From Pisolithus tinctorius (taxonomy: Eukaryota; Basidiomycota; Agaricomycetes; Boletales; Pisolithaceae): a stretch of 64,000 nt of DNA. Under the pieces are notes generated by a model. The model searched no databases. It was not told where the DNA came from and saw nothing but the letters and a program-made list of their open reading frames with translations. Below, one piece after another: positions 23,844-35,802 of this stretch (position 1 is the first letter of the stretch; each line of letters starts with the position of its first letter). The stretch lies in the NCBI GenBank assembly GCA_024663395.1, contig JANFAH010000014.1, forward strand, positions 434,001 to 498,000, read 5' to 3'. Made by a program: the position numbers and the translations under genes.

Positions 23844-26800
23844 ATGGCTATGGACTACGATGCCTACGATGCCTTGTTGCATTACATCTTCAAACAGGTA
23901 CTGGCATATCGTCTCGATCGTTCTAGCGTTGCTAACAAACTTGCTCAGACCCAGGGGGATGCGTGGTTCAAGCCATCAGAAGAAAACATATCTGCTGGTG
24001 TCTGCCTTCGAGTAGAGCCTGGCCACTTCCGCGTCTTCCCATACGAGAACCCGGTTCTCGCCCCCTTCGAAGCGGCAGTACGTGCCCTCAATCCAGTCGT
24101 GGCAGTCAAAGTCCGGAGCGCCGCGGTACACGCTGCCTTAGCAACCGTGTATGATACTACCTTCTCTTCAGATGCGTATTTTAAGCTCATGCGTCGGTTG
24201 ACTTGTATCTTTAGCGCTGATGACGCCACTGCCATATACGTTGATCAGAATACCCGTATGCAGATAATCGATTCCATGGTCCATCTCCCCGCGGGGGAGA
24301 AGGAGCAATGTGGTGCTTTTATCGTAAGTCATCTGCCTGACCTCGTTTGCTCATGATCGTAGCTAACCTGAGAATAGCGGGACGAGCGTGTTCTTGTCTT
24401 ATGGTCCGATCAGTTGGACAACATCATCCCCTTGTACCGTGACTTTGAAGATAAGCTGATCAAACTGGTTTGGCGTGCCCGAGCTACGTTTTCCGCTCCC
24501 CCTTCCGAGGTAGGAGCTACGGCAGAGCCGTCGGACGAAGATCTCGTCGGCGGGCGCAGGCGTCCGACGTCGTCCGAAAAGATTCCCGTCACAGAGAAGG
24601 AGCTCGCCAATCTGAATAACAAACCCCCAGCGCCAACGGCAGGCTGGAATTGGTTCCGCTGGCGGTCCACTCGAGAAGATCGCGACGTTGAGAAGGTATC
24701 GCAGAAGGTTTGGCCAATGAGACTTATTGCACCACTCTACAGTGGCTTGGGCTGTGCTCTGTCGATATGTGAGTGTTTGCCTGACCAACTTGGAGGATGC
24801 TGCCTCTAACGACAAACGAACTCCTAGTTTTTGTTGGTAGTGGCGTTAGCATGCTTCTTCAGGAGTCACTTTTGGATGGGTATTGGATGAGATTTGCCCT
24901 TCTGGTAACCGCTCCATTCAATTTTTGTGTGTCCCTCGTAAGTAAGCGCTGCACTCTGAATGCAATACTGCACTAACTGAGAACGTTATCGGCAGTTCTT
25001 CTCCATGCAGATCATTAACAATCTTGGGATGATGTACGATTTTCTATTCTTATGATAGCACATTACTAACTATCACTCTATTCTAGATGCGGCCCTGTGG
25101 CACAGTACCACGAGAACTCGCGGTACTATTCAGCTGTCAAGCCAGAGCCGAACAAGGAGGTCGACCATGCTCTGCCCCATATCACGATTGAAATGCCCGT
25201 CTACAAAGAAAGTTTGGAACAGACCATGTGCGTTTTGTTACTGGAAGCACCCGTCACTCGTATTCATGGACTTTTAGCGCGCCTTCTGTCTTTTCCCTCA
25301 AAAAAGCCATGCAGTCATATGCTCGTCAAGGGGGGACATCTACGATATTTATCCATGATGACGGTCTTCAACTCCTTTCGGAAAAAGAGCGCCTGGAGCG
25401 GATTGCCTTCTATGCGGATCACAACATCGGCTGGGTTGCCCGCCCTCCCCATGATTCTTCTCCGGGTGGATTCAAGCGCGCTGGACGATTCAAAAAGGCC
25501 TCCAACATGAACTATGGGCTCGATCTCACTTTGAGATTAGAAAGGCACCTGAAAGCTCTCGAGGAAGCCGAAGAAAGGGGTGAATTGCAAGTATCTGACA
25601 AGGAGGAACCGCTCGAAGAACGTGCATTGCGAATGGCTTGTGACGAGGTTTTCCAGGAGAGCAACGGAAAGTGGAAACCATGGGCTAGCAACGGGAGATC
25701 CATCCGTATCGGAGAGATCATTCTGCTTGTTGATTCTGACACTATCGTGCCGGACGTGAGGAAGCTCTAACAATTCGAATGCGTCATATGTGCTTACTTT
25801 TTCGTAGGATTGTCTTCGGGATGCAGCCCGCGAACTAGCTGAATGTCCTGAAGTTGCCATCATTCAGCATAATTCTGGTGATTACCTCCCAATGCGCCCC
25901 CGCTCTGAGCTAATAGTTGTCGCGCCTCAGACGTTATGCAGGTGGCACATCACTACTTCGAAAACGGTATAGCTCACTTTACACGACGGATAAATAAGGC
26001 TATATCGCTCGGTTGTGCGAATGGCGAAGTGGCCCCGTTCGTTGGCCATAATGCGTTTCTTCGATGGTCGGCCCTTCAGGAGGCTGCATTCATTGACCCA
26101 GCGGATGGGAAAAAGAAAGTGTGGTCGGAATCAAATGTATCGGAAGATTTCGATATGGCTTTGCGCCTCCAGGTACGATGTAGCACATGCCATCTGCAGG
26201 GTTTTACTGATGCGACTGTAGTTGAAAGGTTATATAATTCGGTGGGCAACATACTCCGATGGTGGCTTCAAGGAAGGCGTTTCCCTTACTGTGGACGATG
26301 AGCTGAATAGATGGCAGAAGTACTCGTATGGTATGGCTGTCTTGCTTGACACCACGACTTTGACAGCTAAATTCCTTTCAGGCTGTAGCGAGTTGATTTT
26401 CAATCCCCTGATCAGCTGGTGGCGTTTGGGCCCTATTAACAAACAACTGCGTACATTTGTGTGGTCGGATGCACCAGTTCACTACAAGTTCACCATGATG
26501 TCTTGTGCGTGACACATCACATATTTCACCACCGTGTTCCTGCGTTGACGACCCTCATGTAGACATGTTCTCTTATTGTGGGTTCACTTGGCTTTCTCCA
26601 TCACTCTGTATGCGCTAACAACGTTTTCAGACGGTATAGCAGCATCCGCAGCATTGTCAACGGCGAATTACTTTCTTCTGGGATTCAACATTCAGGTAGA
26701 CGGATATTATCTCCACAGTTTTGAGATGTTCCTGGCGGTCATTGCCGTGTTCCCCGGACTGGGGAACTTCGGGTACATCCTGCTGGAGTATCGCCTTGGA

Positions 26801-27378
26801 CACCGTAACCTGCTTGACGTCCTCATCGAGACTGCAACCTGGGTACCGTTCTTGTTAGTTCATCATCTTACTGACGTATCACGATCTGACGTAGTATGTC
26901 GTTACCAGCTTCTTCTTTTTCAGCGGCCTCAGCGTACACTTGACTGTTGCGTTGCTTGCACATTTGTTCTCGTACAACATAACCTGGGGCGCTACGAAGA
27001 AAGAGGTGGAACGGTCTAACTTCTTTATCGAAGTCCCGCGTATCCTGAAGCGGTTTTGGTTGGCGTTTTTGTGGGCCTTCGCCTCGTTCGCAACTATGGT
27101 CGTCCTCAGCCTTGACATCGTGCCCGCTGGTTGGCAGGTTCCGGGTTATTATTGGGCTGTCATCCTCCCGCTAGGGTGAGTCTTTTGACGTCGATCGCGT
27201 TGGCGTGTCGTGTTGCTCAACCTAGTCATTCGTTTATGCAGCCTCGTCGCTGGTTGTCATGTCTTATTCCCTGTAAGTTTCATGTTCGAACGCGTGCGCG
27301 TGAATATCATCTTCATGACTTGCCGACTTTTCTCCACAGATAATATTGAATCCCTGGTTGATGATTTTCTCATATTAA
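23844..27378 (+). CDS. Membrane GT2 family processive glycosyltransferase
   Basis: Integral membrane glycosyltransferase distantly related to chitin and hyaluronan synthases. It resembles the conserved fungal GT2 (such as ZtGT2) reported to be needed for hyphal growth on surfaces; that link is by recall. The N-terminal domain (MAMDYDAYDALLHYIFKQ, FRVFPYENPVLAPFEAAV) precedes two membrane spans (FFVGSGVSMLL onward). The GT2 core has HITIEMPVYKESLEQT, first Asp in IFIHDDG, DxD-like LVDSDT, acceptor-site VSEDFDMALRLQ, and DELNRWQKYSYG in place of the QxxRW motif. Several C-terminal spans follow (FLAVIAVFPGLGNFGYILL, WLAFLWAFASFATMVVLSL), ending at TAA 27376-27378. About thirteen short exons rejoin in phase. 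ATG 23844 (ATGGCTATGGAC) was chosen because the conserved block begins at once. The polymer made is unknown. Confidence 0.85.
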
Positions 27379-27698
27379 CTGTCCTGTAGTTTGAGGGCTT
27401 GAAGCTGTAATAGAGTGTTCTATAGCTATCCGAATAAATAATGGGTGGATAGATGTAACTACATGGCAGTAAGCTTGCTACGCCATAGCCTACCACCACA
27501 GTTGGACGTTTGCTATAACCTGGATTCCAATGTCAATCACCACATACCATACATTGTCGCTCTCTGCCGGGTACTTCCTTGAAGTTGTCCTTCAAGGCGA
27601 TCCCTCGAATGGCTAAATGCTCGAAGATGTCACTACGAGGCATGACATGCGCACGTAGGAACTTGAATGTCCTGGTAACCTAGCGTCCGTCACACCCA
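27379..27698. other. Spacer between convergent genes
   Basis: 320 bp between the GT2 stop and the hydrolase stop, presumably the two 3' UTRs. No gene seen. Confidence 0.6.
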
Positions 27699-28691
27699 CT
27701 ATCGAGTCTTCGCACCACTCATTACCTCGTAAAGGCCTTCCCCAGTCCTGCGTCCCAAAACCTCGCTCCAGAAGCGCATGATAGGTTCCCATTCATCCTT
27801 GGAACGAGGCATGCTTTCGTCCTGTCCATTGTCTTTCCTTTTTACCTCCTGTACCTGGGTAAAGGCCTTGTAAAACGATGTGAGTGCGGTCTTCGGTAGC
27901 GAACCACGGTGGAAAACAAGTAGCGGCGTTGGGCATGGTTTCTCTAGCGTAGGATAGGACAAGAGGGGTCCGCAGACCGTAACCACCGATCCCAGCTGAC
28001 GAGTGGTTCTGCCTCTGTCGCCGTCATCTTCTCTGCTCTCCGTTACCCGCGACTTACTAGTCACCGCAAGCTCGCCTTTCCACCAAGAAATGGTGCTCTC
28101 GACGGCTACGCTCCCTCCCTGAGCAAATCCAAAAAGGTGAATACAATGCGATGGCCAGTTGCAATCATCGATCAGATGCGCAAAAACGATGCGAAGTAGG
28201 TCAAGAGCCGGTGTCGGGTTCGGACGCTCGATAAGGTCTCCCAACGGATCGAAGGAAGCGTACCATTGATAGGCTTGTTCATACAGAAACGGTATTCTAT
28301 GATCCTGTAAGCGATGTTCAGTAGGGAGCGAACCAATGTACGCACTGTTCCGGTGCGCGGAGAGCGAGGGTGGCTGTTTGGGGTAAGTTGAGAGACCGGC
28401 CTAGTTTTGTGAACGGAGTGTGTGTGTCTCCTAGTTTCCCTCGCAAGTCAGAGTGCATTGCATCATGAATAGCCTCGAACACATACCAAGACCGTGGAGG
28501 AGAACGAGAAGATTCTCGTCTGTGCCGTCGTCGCTCGCGGTGTAGCTGAACGGCACGGGAATCTTTGCACTGTTTGGAGGTGGTTTCCTGCGTGGCGAGG
28601 ATGTGATAGACGAACACTCGCGCAGGTGTATTTCAGCCATGGCAAGCTGTAGTTGGATGTCGCAGTGGGAAGCCTGTTCGTAAACATCCAT
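27699..28691 (-). CDS. Phospholipase/carboxylesterase-like alpha/beta hydrolase, nucleophile replaced
   Basis: Related in fold to acyl-protein thioesterases, but probably not an active serine hydrolase. Three exons: the first codes for ENLLVLLHGLG, is spliced to DTHTPFTKLGRSLNLPQTA, then spliced to HRIPFLYEQAYQWYASFD and the rest. The nucleophile elbow, normally GFSQGG, reads GFAQGGSVAVE here, with Ala for Ser. The stretch where thioesterases have GxxDPxV reads VFHRGSLPKTAL and lacks the Asp. No sequencing-type frame error is present. From memory, orthologous fungal proteins also lack the Ser, which would make it a conserved pseudoenzyme; this is not verified. ATG 28691 lies at the edge of a GATAA repeat. 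It diverges from the Asterix-like gene across 79 bp. Confidence 0.78.
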
Positions 28692-28711
28692 TATCTTATC
28701 TTATCTTATCT
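28691..28711. promoter_or_regulatory. (TTATC)4 / (GATAA)4 tandem in a 79-bp bidirectional promoter
   Basis: Four perfect tandem TTATC units (GATAA on the minus strand) lie directly at the hydrolase start codon; the last unit reads GATAATG and supplies the ATG. GATA is the core site of fungal GATA factors. The other gene of the pair starts at 28771. Function is inferred; a simple microsatellite is the alternative. Confidence 0.55.
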
Positions 28712-28770
28712 ATGCATCACGCGTCACGAGCCCACCCCCGCGCTTTCCCGCGCTCTTTCCTGCGGAACTC

Positions 28771-29597
28771 ATGTCGAGCGGTGACGCCAAAGACCCATCG
28801 CGCGAAGTAAATCTGATCCTACCTAGGTCATGGCGTGTCGAGTCCACTGGTGAGTACTTTCCTCTTGAATTCGGCACCCTTGCTTTAAGTGACTGACTAT
28901 TTACAGACGCGTTCGGGTCTGTAGGCATGTTTCTTGCTGGGGTAGTGATGGTCACCAAGAATAGGTGCGTTTCACCTCATCCGTTTCAACCTACTGCTTG
29001 ACATCATTGCAGATACTTGGTGTGGCCTGTTCTTGTCTTGTCCATCAGCGGCGTTATGAATCAGCGCCCCATGCGCTACAAGGATAGCGGGAATAGCCCG
29101 TGGACCAACCTGACGTGAGTGTGTCGATTGCTCATCGTCCTTCGACATCGGACATTCCATTCTTTCATGACGTCCACATCACGGTCTCGTGTTAGTATTG
29201 AACTGTGCACTTGCAAACCTTTTTAACGAACCTGGAACCACGACGCAAGGTAGCGTCATTTTTTCCCCCGGTGACTGCCAGTTTGCAGCAAGTAGCACTT
29301 TTTCACGACTTCGTCGATTGCATAGGGCCTCCGGAGGCTATGTGTGTCAAGGAGGGTGCCCCGTTCGTTCCTTCGATGTGATGAGGCTGGCTCATGGCTG
29401 GACATAGTGGCGGCATCTTGTTCACCTTCCTAATCCACCCTCCATCCTTTTTCAATTTTGATAATCAGTTTCTCATCTCACAGCTTGGCACTGACCAAGT
29501 AATTTCATGCAGAATGGCCATTTTCGCTCTCATCATCTCTCACTTACCCATGCTTACGTTCACGGACCCGAGAACTGGTGGTATTCGATTCTCGTAG
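28771..29597 (+). CDS. Asterix-like (WDR83OS/UPF0139 family) ER membrane protein
   Basis: Small three-span membrane protein related to Asterix, the intramembrane chaperone subunit of the metazoan PAT complex that helps insert multi-span proteins at the ER. The spliced protein runs MSSGDAKDPSREVNLILPRS, then DAFGSVGMFLAGVVMVTKN (span 1), YLVWPVLVLSISGVMNQRP (span 2), a short hydrophilic loop ending SPWTNL, and TMAIFALIISHLPML (span 3), ending TDPRTGGIRFS. The first three exons are joined by introns of about 50-57 nt. The last exon (29513-29597) follows a 398-nt intron, 29115-29512, far longer than usual here. Reading on from 29114 gives an immediate stop and loses span 3, so the distant exon is preferred. 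Assignment rests on length, three-span layout and N-terminal sequence. Confidence 0.75.
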
Positions 29598-29806
29598 AGT
29601 TGTCAACCGTAGTATACATTTCATCGTACAGCCGCACACCAAATACATTGAAATATTTTGTCTTGGTGGCGCTCAACTCACGGACAGACCCTCTCTTCGA
29701 GGTGGGTGACTCGAGGGGACCACGCAGCATCGTGTTGACCACGCCCTCGACACCGCAGTTCAGTATTAATATTGCTCCGTCAGGCTGCTGCTGCACTGGA
29801 GTACAT

Positions 29807-32800
29807 ATGTTGACTGTTGGGGATGATTTTGATCGCACCCAACAACACCCACCATCCACACCACCTCCACGCACATCCCCACTAAGGACTACTGCGTCAC
29901 CGTGTTGTACGACTACTCCTGTTACCGTCGACGCTGCACATCTGCAAGTGCACTTGGCATTGCGACGACGGCGACAACGCAGTTCGACAACACTACCATT
30001 ACCGATGTCATCGACGACTGCTTTGGTCAGTCCCAACTCCAAGTCCCCAACCTCCGCGACCGGACAACACCCCACATCAACACCACTGTCCGTGGCTCTC
30101 TGCCAAAGTCCCATGACAGCGCACCGCCATCGTCGTGCCTGCATTCCACTTGACATTGGACTCCGAACGACTCCAGATAGCGACGGTTGTTATTTGACAC
30201 ACGACTCGTTCTCAATGACGATGACGCCCCCCAAGATAGATATTCCAGGCGGTGCCCGTACTACTATCGCGAATAGCACGACGCCACCTAGGCAGCAAGT
30301 TGGTGCACCGGCGACTAACCCAGATTTAGATTTCAATATTAGTTTCGGGGACACACCAGGCTTGACTTTCTGCTCCCCTAGCTCAAGTCCGACTCCTAGT
30401 GCCTCCCGAAATTTGGGTAGCAGCAGCAGCGGCGAGCGTTTGTCGCCTAGTGGTCGTGTGGAGGGAGATGGGACCAAGAGCCGAGTCACAACTTGGAGGA
30501 AGGGTAAGGCGCGCAGAGTTAAGACAGAGCCCATTCTCGGTTTTCACTCTAGTTCCCCCACGTCAGGCGGGGGCGCTGCTAGTGGCGTGTCTCCGTCAAC
30601 GCCGAGAATGAAACCAAAGCCATTGAGAGGGAGGAACACTCACGGAGGCGATGAAGGTAGCGACAGCAGGACCACAGACGTATCGTCATCAGGTTCAGAA
30701 TCCGATCAGACCACTTCACCCAACGCGCGCTTAAGGTCAAATTTTGGATCCATGATGAAGATGGTACATCCGTTCGGACTCGTTGAGCAACGGTACATTC
30801 CTCCACCTGTGCCCACGCCCTACTACACTGCCAAATCGACACCAGAGCTGGAGTTCGCACCCACGGTTTTCGGCACTGAACCACAACCTGGTCCCTCCCG
30901 ACTACCTCCTATCGATACGAGCGTCATCACCGTTGCTTCACCGATACCTTTGTCGTCCGAGTTTCCTCTATCTGAAGACACAGAACCAGTACTTCCGCAC
31001 TGGCTGACAATGTCACCCCCGCCTCCAAGTCCAGCTCTGACTGCGGACTTCTCTATGATTTCTCCGCCGAACAGTCCCTCTTTTATGGAATATTGCCTTT
31101 CGGAGTACTCTGTTAGTGCCAGAGGTTCTGCTACTCTCCCCTTCTTTCGCTCGCATCCTACATCTACGTCGTCAGCCGGTGGTCTACCTGGCGTATTCCA
31201 TTGGAGTCCGAGTGGCGGGCGGACCCGCAGCATGAGTCTAGGCAAGCCGCGCCGCTCACGGCCCGGCATTTCGCGGCTTTGGGAATCCATTGCATCGCCT
31301 TCCAAGAGCTCTTCTACCTCGCCTTTCGGATCTCCCGATACGTCTAGACCGAATAATGTCGCCACTGCAGTTAATGCAGCTGCCACCTCACAGCGTGGCA
31401 AGTCAATGCCCGTTGGTGGGTTTGCTGCTGCACGAACCAAGTCCTCGCCGATGAGGAATGTTGGACGGAAGCTAAGGGAAAGGCGGCGCGTGAAACGGGT
31501 GAGGCAACCTAGCACGCTGGAGGTGGAAACGGACGTGGATTATGGAGCGCTTGATCCACTGGATGGCGAGGAAGGTGAACTAGTGGGGTGTACGTGTAGT
31601 GGCTGGGGTGACGGTGCGTGCGTATGTGGATATGGCTATTGGGAGGTGTATGATTATGCGGGATATGTACAAGAGCCCGAGACTGCCGGAGGTGAGTCCT
31701 TACCTTCTCCGTCCCACTGTTGAATGACATCCATTGAACGATACCCTACAGATCCAACTCCCTTACGTGAGAATCCAACTCCGTCGCGTCTCACGCAACT
31801 GCCCCCAGAATTGTTTTTACACGTACTATCATATCTGCCGGTGCGTAGCGTCCTCGCTGTAGCCTCCACATGTAAAGCCTGGCGCACACTTGCCCTCGAC
31901 AATAGCGTGTGGTGGAAGCTGTGGCAAGCAAGAGAGGGTGTCCCGCATCTTCCCAGCACTGTGTCCAATCCACCCCCAGACAGTGGTCGCCGTCTTCTAG
32001 ATTCTTTCGGTGGATTCGGACGACGTTACCGGGGCGTCAAGGACGAAGGTGTGCACGGGCTTCCCTTGAACACGCTCGAACATGAGCAGGAAGACCAATG
32101 GGATGTACCGAGTGGCTGGGCCATCGACTTTGACCGTGCCAACTTCATGTTAAAGGAGAGTGCCTGCACCGATGTGTTCGTACCGTCGGAGAAATTCGCT
32201 GGCACAGAGTACGGACAGAACAATATAACGGTCACGAATGAAGATGGGAATCTTACGGACGACAAAGAGGAGGACTCACCCGGCTCAGCAACAGCATGCC
32301 CGCCAGTGTCGAGAAAGTCTCCTCTAATGTTGGACTGGCGTCGTTTGTACAGGGATCGCGCGCTACTTGAGCAGCGCTGGCGGGACCCCGAAGGCGAACC
32401 TCACGTTCTGAGAATTGATGGTCACCGGGATAGGTCAGTCTCCTCCAGGAATCCATAGGGTCTGTTTTGATGCCTTTCGCAGTGTGTACTGCCTCGATTT
32501 TGACTCATCACGCATTATCACCGGCTCCCGAGATAGAACAATCAAGGTTTGGTGTATCAAAACCGGAAAGTGCATCGCTACTTTTGAAGGGCATACAGGA
32601 AGTGTTCTCTGCCTCAAGTTTGAGCGGGACTGGGATGTTGGCGCCGATGGTGTGGTTCGTGGATTCATGGTCAGTGGGAGTAGCGACTGTACGGTTTGTG
32701 TCTGGGATTTGATATCGACTCCGGTCACCGCTGGGGAGAGAAACAGCGACTCAACTACCTCTCATGGGTCCTCGAGATCAAACAGTGCTGTTACTACCGG

Positions 32801-33677
32801 GACGTTTGGTGCCCCTCGGAGGGTGTCTGCGGAATTGCGACATGTGTTACGGGGACATTCGGCAGGCGTGTTGGATCTAAAGATGGATGAGCGCTGGATC
32901 GTCACCTGGTATGTGGTGCCATTTGCTCCGTGCTTGGAACTCACTCCTCCACAAAGTTCAAAAGATGCTTTAATGAATGTTTATGACCGAAAGACACTGA
33001 CCTTGCATACTGTCTTGAGTGGCCATGAGGGCCCCGTGAATGCTGTAGGGCTGGAGAACGGCCGTGCCGTTAGCGCGAGCGGCGACGGTAAAATGATACT
33101 GTGGGATGTCGAAACCGGAAGCTGCATCCGCATCTTTGAAGGACACGAAAAAGGACTGGCATGTATCGAGTTCAAGGTACGTATCGATATGTCTGCGTTC
33201 ATCGGCCGCAAACGTTTACGGTGTATGGGAATCCAGAACGATCTCATTCTAAGTGGCTCAAATGATTGCACAATTAAGCTTTGGCGCGCTTCGACAGGAG
33301 AGTGCCTGCACACGTTCGCTGGACACACGCTCTTGGTCCGCGCTTTGTACTTCGAGCCAAAGACGGGATACATCGTCAGCACCAGCTACGACCGGAGCGT
33401 GCGAGTATGGGAGTGGCGTGAACCTGAAGTCGGGGAAAGCCCGGACAGAAGTAAATCGAAAGGCGTAGGTAGACTGGTGAGGGAGTTTAGAAACCTACAC
33501 GCGAGCCACATCTTCGATGTCAAGTTCGACATCGGTAAGATCGTCAGGTAAGACTCAACATCTGTTGGTGCTGCCGTACAGTGAGAAATTCATATCTTCC
33601 ACAGCACATCGCATGACCAGAAGATTGTCGTTTTGGACTTCTCATATGGGATTGAAGGTGCACCGCTATTCACTTAG
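29807..33677 (+). CDS. F-box/WD40 protein with long disordered N-terminus (SCF substrate receptor)
   Basis: Probable substrate-binding subunit of an SCF ubiquitin ligase, of the Cdc4/beta-TrCP/Met30 architecture. The first exon (29807-31691) codes for about 628 Ser/Thr/Pro-rich residues. A canonical 60-nt intron joins it in phase to the F-box: PSRLTQLPPELFLHVLSYLP, then VASTCKAWRTLALD. A linker leads to WD40 repeats with clear GH...WD spacing: GHRDSVYCLDFDSS, TGSRDRTIKVWCIKTGKC, GSSDCTVCVWDL, GHSAGVLDLKMDERW, GHEGPVNAVGLENG, GSNDCTIKLWRASTGEC, STSYDRSVRVWEW, STSHDQKIVVLDF. Introns rejoin in phase, and the stop is TAG 33675-33677. A separate short gene starting at ATG 31724 was considered, but that ATG lies in the intron. 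The start at 29807 is the first ATG after the Asterix gene ends. An in-frame ATG at 29507 would overlap the Asterix exon and is less likely. Confidence 0.82.
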
Positions 33678-35802
33678 TATATCTCGTGTACGGGCGTTCC
33701 ACCGAGTGACTATCGAAAAGGCCTTAGCTCACTGCCTTACCTTCAAGCGTGGCGAACAGCACTACTACTGGCGAGGACTGTTGTTACTCATCTGACATAC
33801 CCAACTATTTATTCATCCTACCCATTGACAATTCGTGTACCGATACTACCTAATGATGTCTTCAAGCATTCTGTGGTTGTAATACCACCCGCCTAATACC
33901 GAGTATTCTACTGGTATCCTGCTGTGAAGTGCAGCAATATGATCTTCAATGTCTGAGTGGCTTCAGCAACTGCGTCGATGACCGGTGACTTCTTGGGTTC
34001 TCTTGCAATTCGCTTACACCATCACCTATTACTTCGCTCAATTTCAACAGTCCCTGGGCAACAGAAACCCCCACTGGAGTGGAGCCGGAACAAGAACCAA
34101 TGACCCAGTCTCCAGAGCATCCAGAAAGGGTGTCGTCGCAAAATCTGGCTCTATACTTCAAAGTTCGCCGCTCTCACGGGGTTAAAACCGGACGGAATCG
34201 ATCCTCTTCGGGCCCTTTTGAGCATATCAAGAGTGCCTAATGGTTGACGGCTGGATCGCAGGACGATGCCATTGTCAAAAAGGAACCGCTATGCTCTGGT
34301 TTGGGTCTTACCTATGGAGACTTAGAATCTCAGAACGAGGAAACACACGACCCGATTTCAAGTTATGGTCCCAGAAACCACAACGTGCGAGGCGTAGCCA
34401 CTGTTCTCACTCTGCCAAGACCCGTGCCTAGGGGGTAGGTTGATCGTTTCCCATTGATCGTGCGTCATTTCTTTGGTTTGTGCTAGTTAGCGTGAATTAT
34501 AGTTGGACCACCGACATTGAAGGTGCGCAAAATGACACTCTTTCGAGGACCCCCTCAATAGACCACCGTTGTGTTCGTCATCACAGTGTAGCCGGAAGGT
34601 CAAAGTTCGTATCGCCATTGTATTTGTTTTGGATGCTGGTGGGTACTTGAAAATTCAAGATGCTGAGTGTTGTAGAACGGTACGTAATATACCATGCGGG
34701 TGTGCAAGGGAGATCGCAACGGAACCAGGCACGGGGTCCACTGGACGGAAAGATGAAAGATCGGACATCTATTGCCGACTGGTCTCGCTTTCGAGCTAGC
34801 GTCAGAAGCCCGGACGAAACTTGGTCCTCCTGTCGCCATCTGCCAGTGTTGCATTTAGGAAGATGCATCTCGAGGTGCGTGAAGATCTGAGTAGCCTTCC
34901 TTTATCAGGCGGGTAAAGGAAGTGTCGGATGATAGCGATGAACAACAAGAGGCATGTTCCTCTTGTGGAAGGCGCAGGGCTATTGCATCTAGGTCCTTCA
35001 GGCCGTTGCTTGCGGCCCCAGTCTTCGGCTCATGCTAAGAGGTTGGCCACCCTCATAATCATTTCAGCCGATCTGCGAACAACGCGCTACGCGGGTTTGG
35101 AGTCAGATATGATCGAAGACGCTGTCCTGGGAGCCCACAAGGTACTGAGCGGAGTCAATAATGACCCAGAGCCAACAGTGGTGGTTGCTCACGCGACGCC
35201 TAGAGAAAGTTGCGTACTCGGCATCTCGAGGAGAAACCACAGGCCCAGGGGTCAGGCACGTCTTCCTCATCGGACCTAGCCATTCAGTCGTTAGTACTTC
35301 AGGTACTCTCGGGTACGCATTGAAAACTTGGCTATATGTTCCGTTGAAGGTTGTATGTGTACAAAACCTTTCTGTCGTACTGTTCTCGAAGATTTAAACC
35401 CACATGACTGGAACCGGAGCTACCTGGGCCATCGCCAATAGCAATGGGCACGCGTCTCGTCTTCCATCGTCAATTCGACAAATGAGTATGCACGACCTGC
35501 TGCCGAAGATGTCGTTGGGATGCCAACAATATTCGTGCACAGCAAATCCTGAAGCTCCATATCACCATCAATCCTCTGATCTAGAAGTCAATGCTTTGAT
35601 TTTCGGCCGGTGAGCTCGGATCCAGGATAAGTACGTGGCTGCGATAAATTCGCGGGGGGTGTATCTGATTTAACGGTGAGTTTTACATATGTACAACATA
35701 TTGCATTCAACCAGGTACTAGTCTATGTACATTTGCGGGTATACATCTGAGCACTCATTTCAGTCGTCATCGAGATAGTGGCGTGAGTGTTCAGGGAGAA
35801 TT
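33678..35802. other. 2.1-kb stretch without a supported gene
   Basis: Between convergent genes. Several 60-115-codon frames on both strands lack domains and coherent splicing. A short plus-strand patch near 35230-35290 reads HVFLIGPSHSV, similar to part of MEMO1-type proteins, but nothing around it matches. It may be degenerate sequence. Confidence 0.4.

Noticed and set aside
29507..29806. N-terminal extension of the F-box gene from ATG 29507
   Set aside because: It overlaps the last Asterix exon in another frame, and its sequence lacks the Ser/Pro bias of the rest.
29560..31515. Long minus-strand frames
   Set aside because: They are antisense to the low-complexity exon of the F-box gene, and no domain is seen.
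31724..32458. A separate short F-box gene starting at ATG 31724
   Set aside because: The ATG is in a canonical intron that joins the upstream long exon to the F-box in phase. It is kept only as a possible minor isoform.
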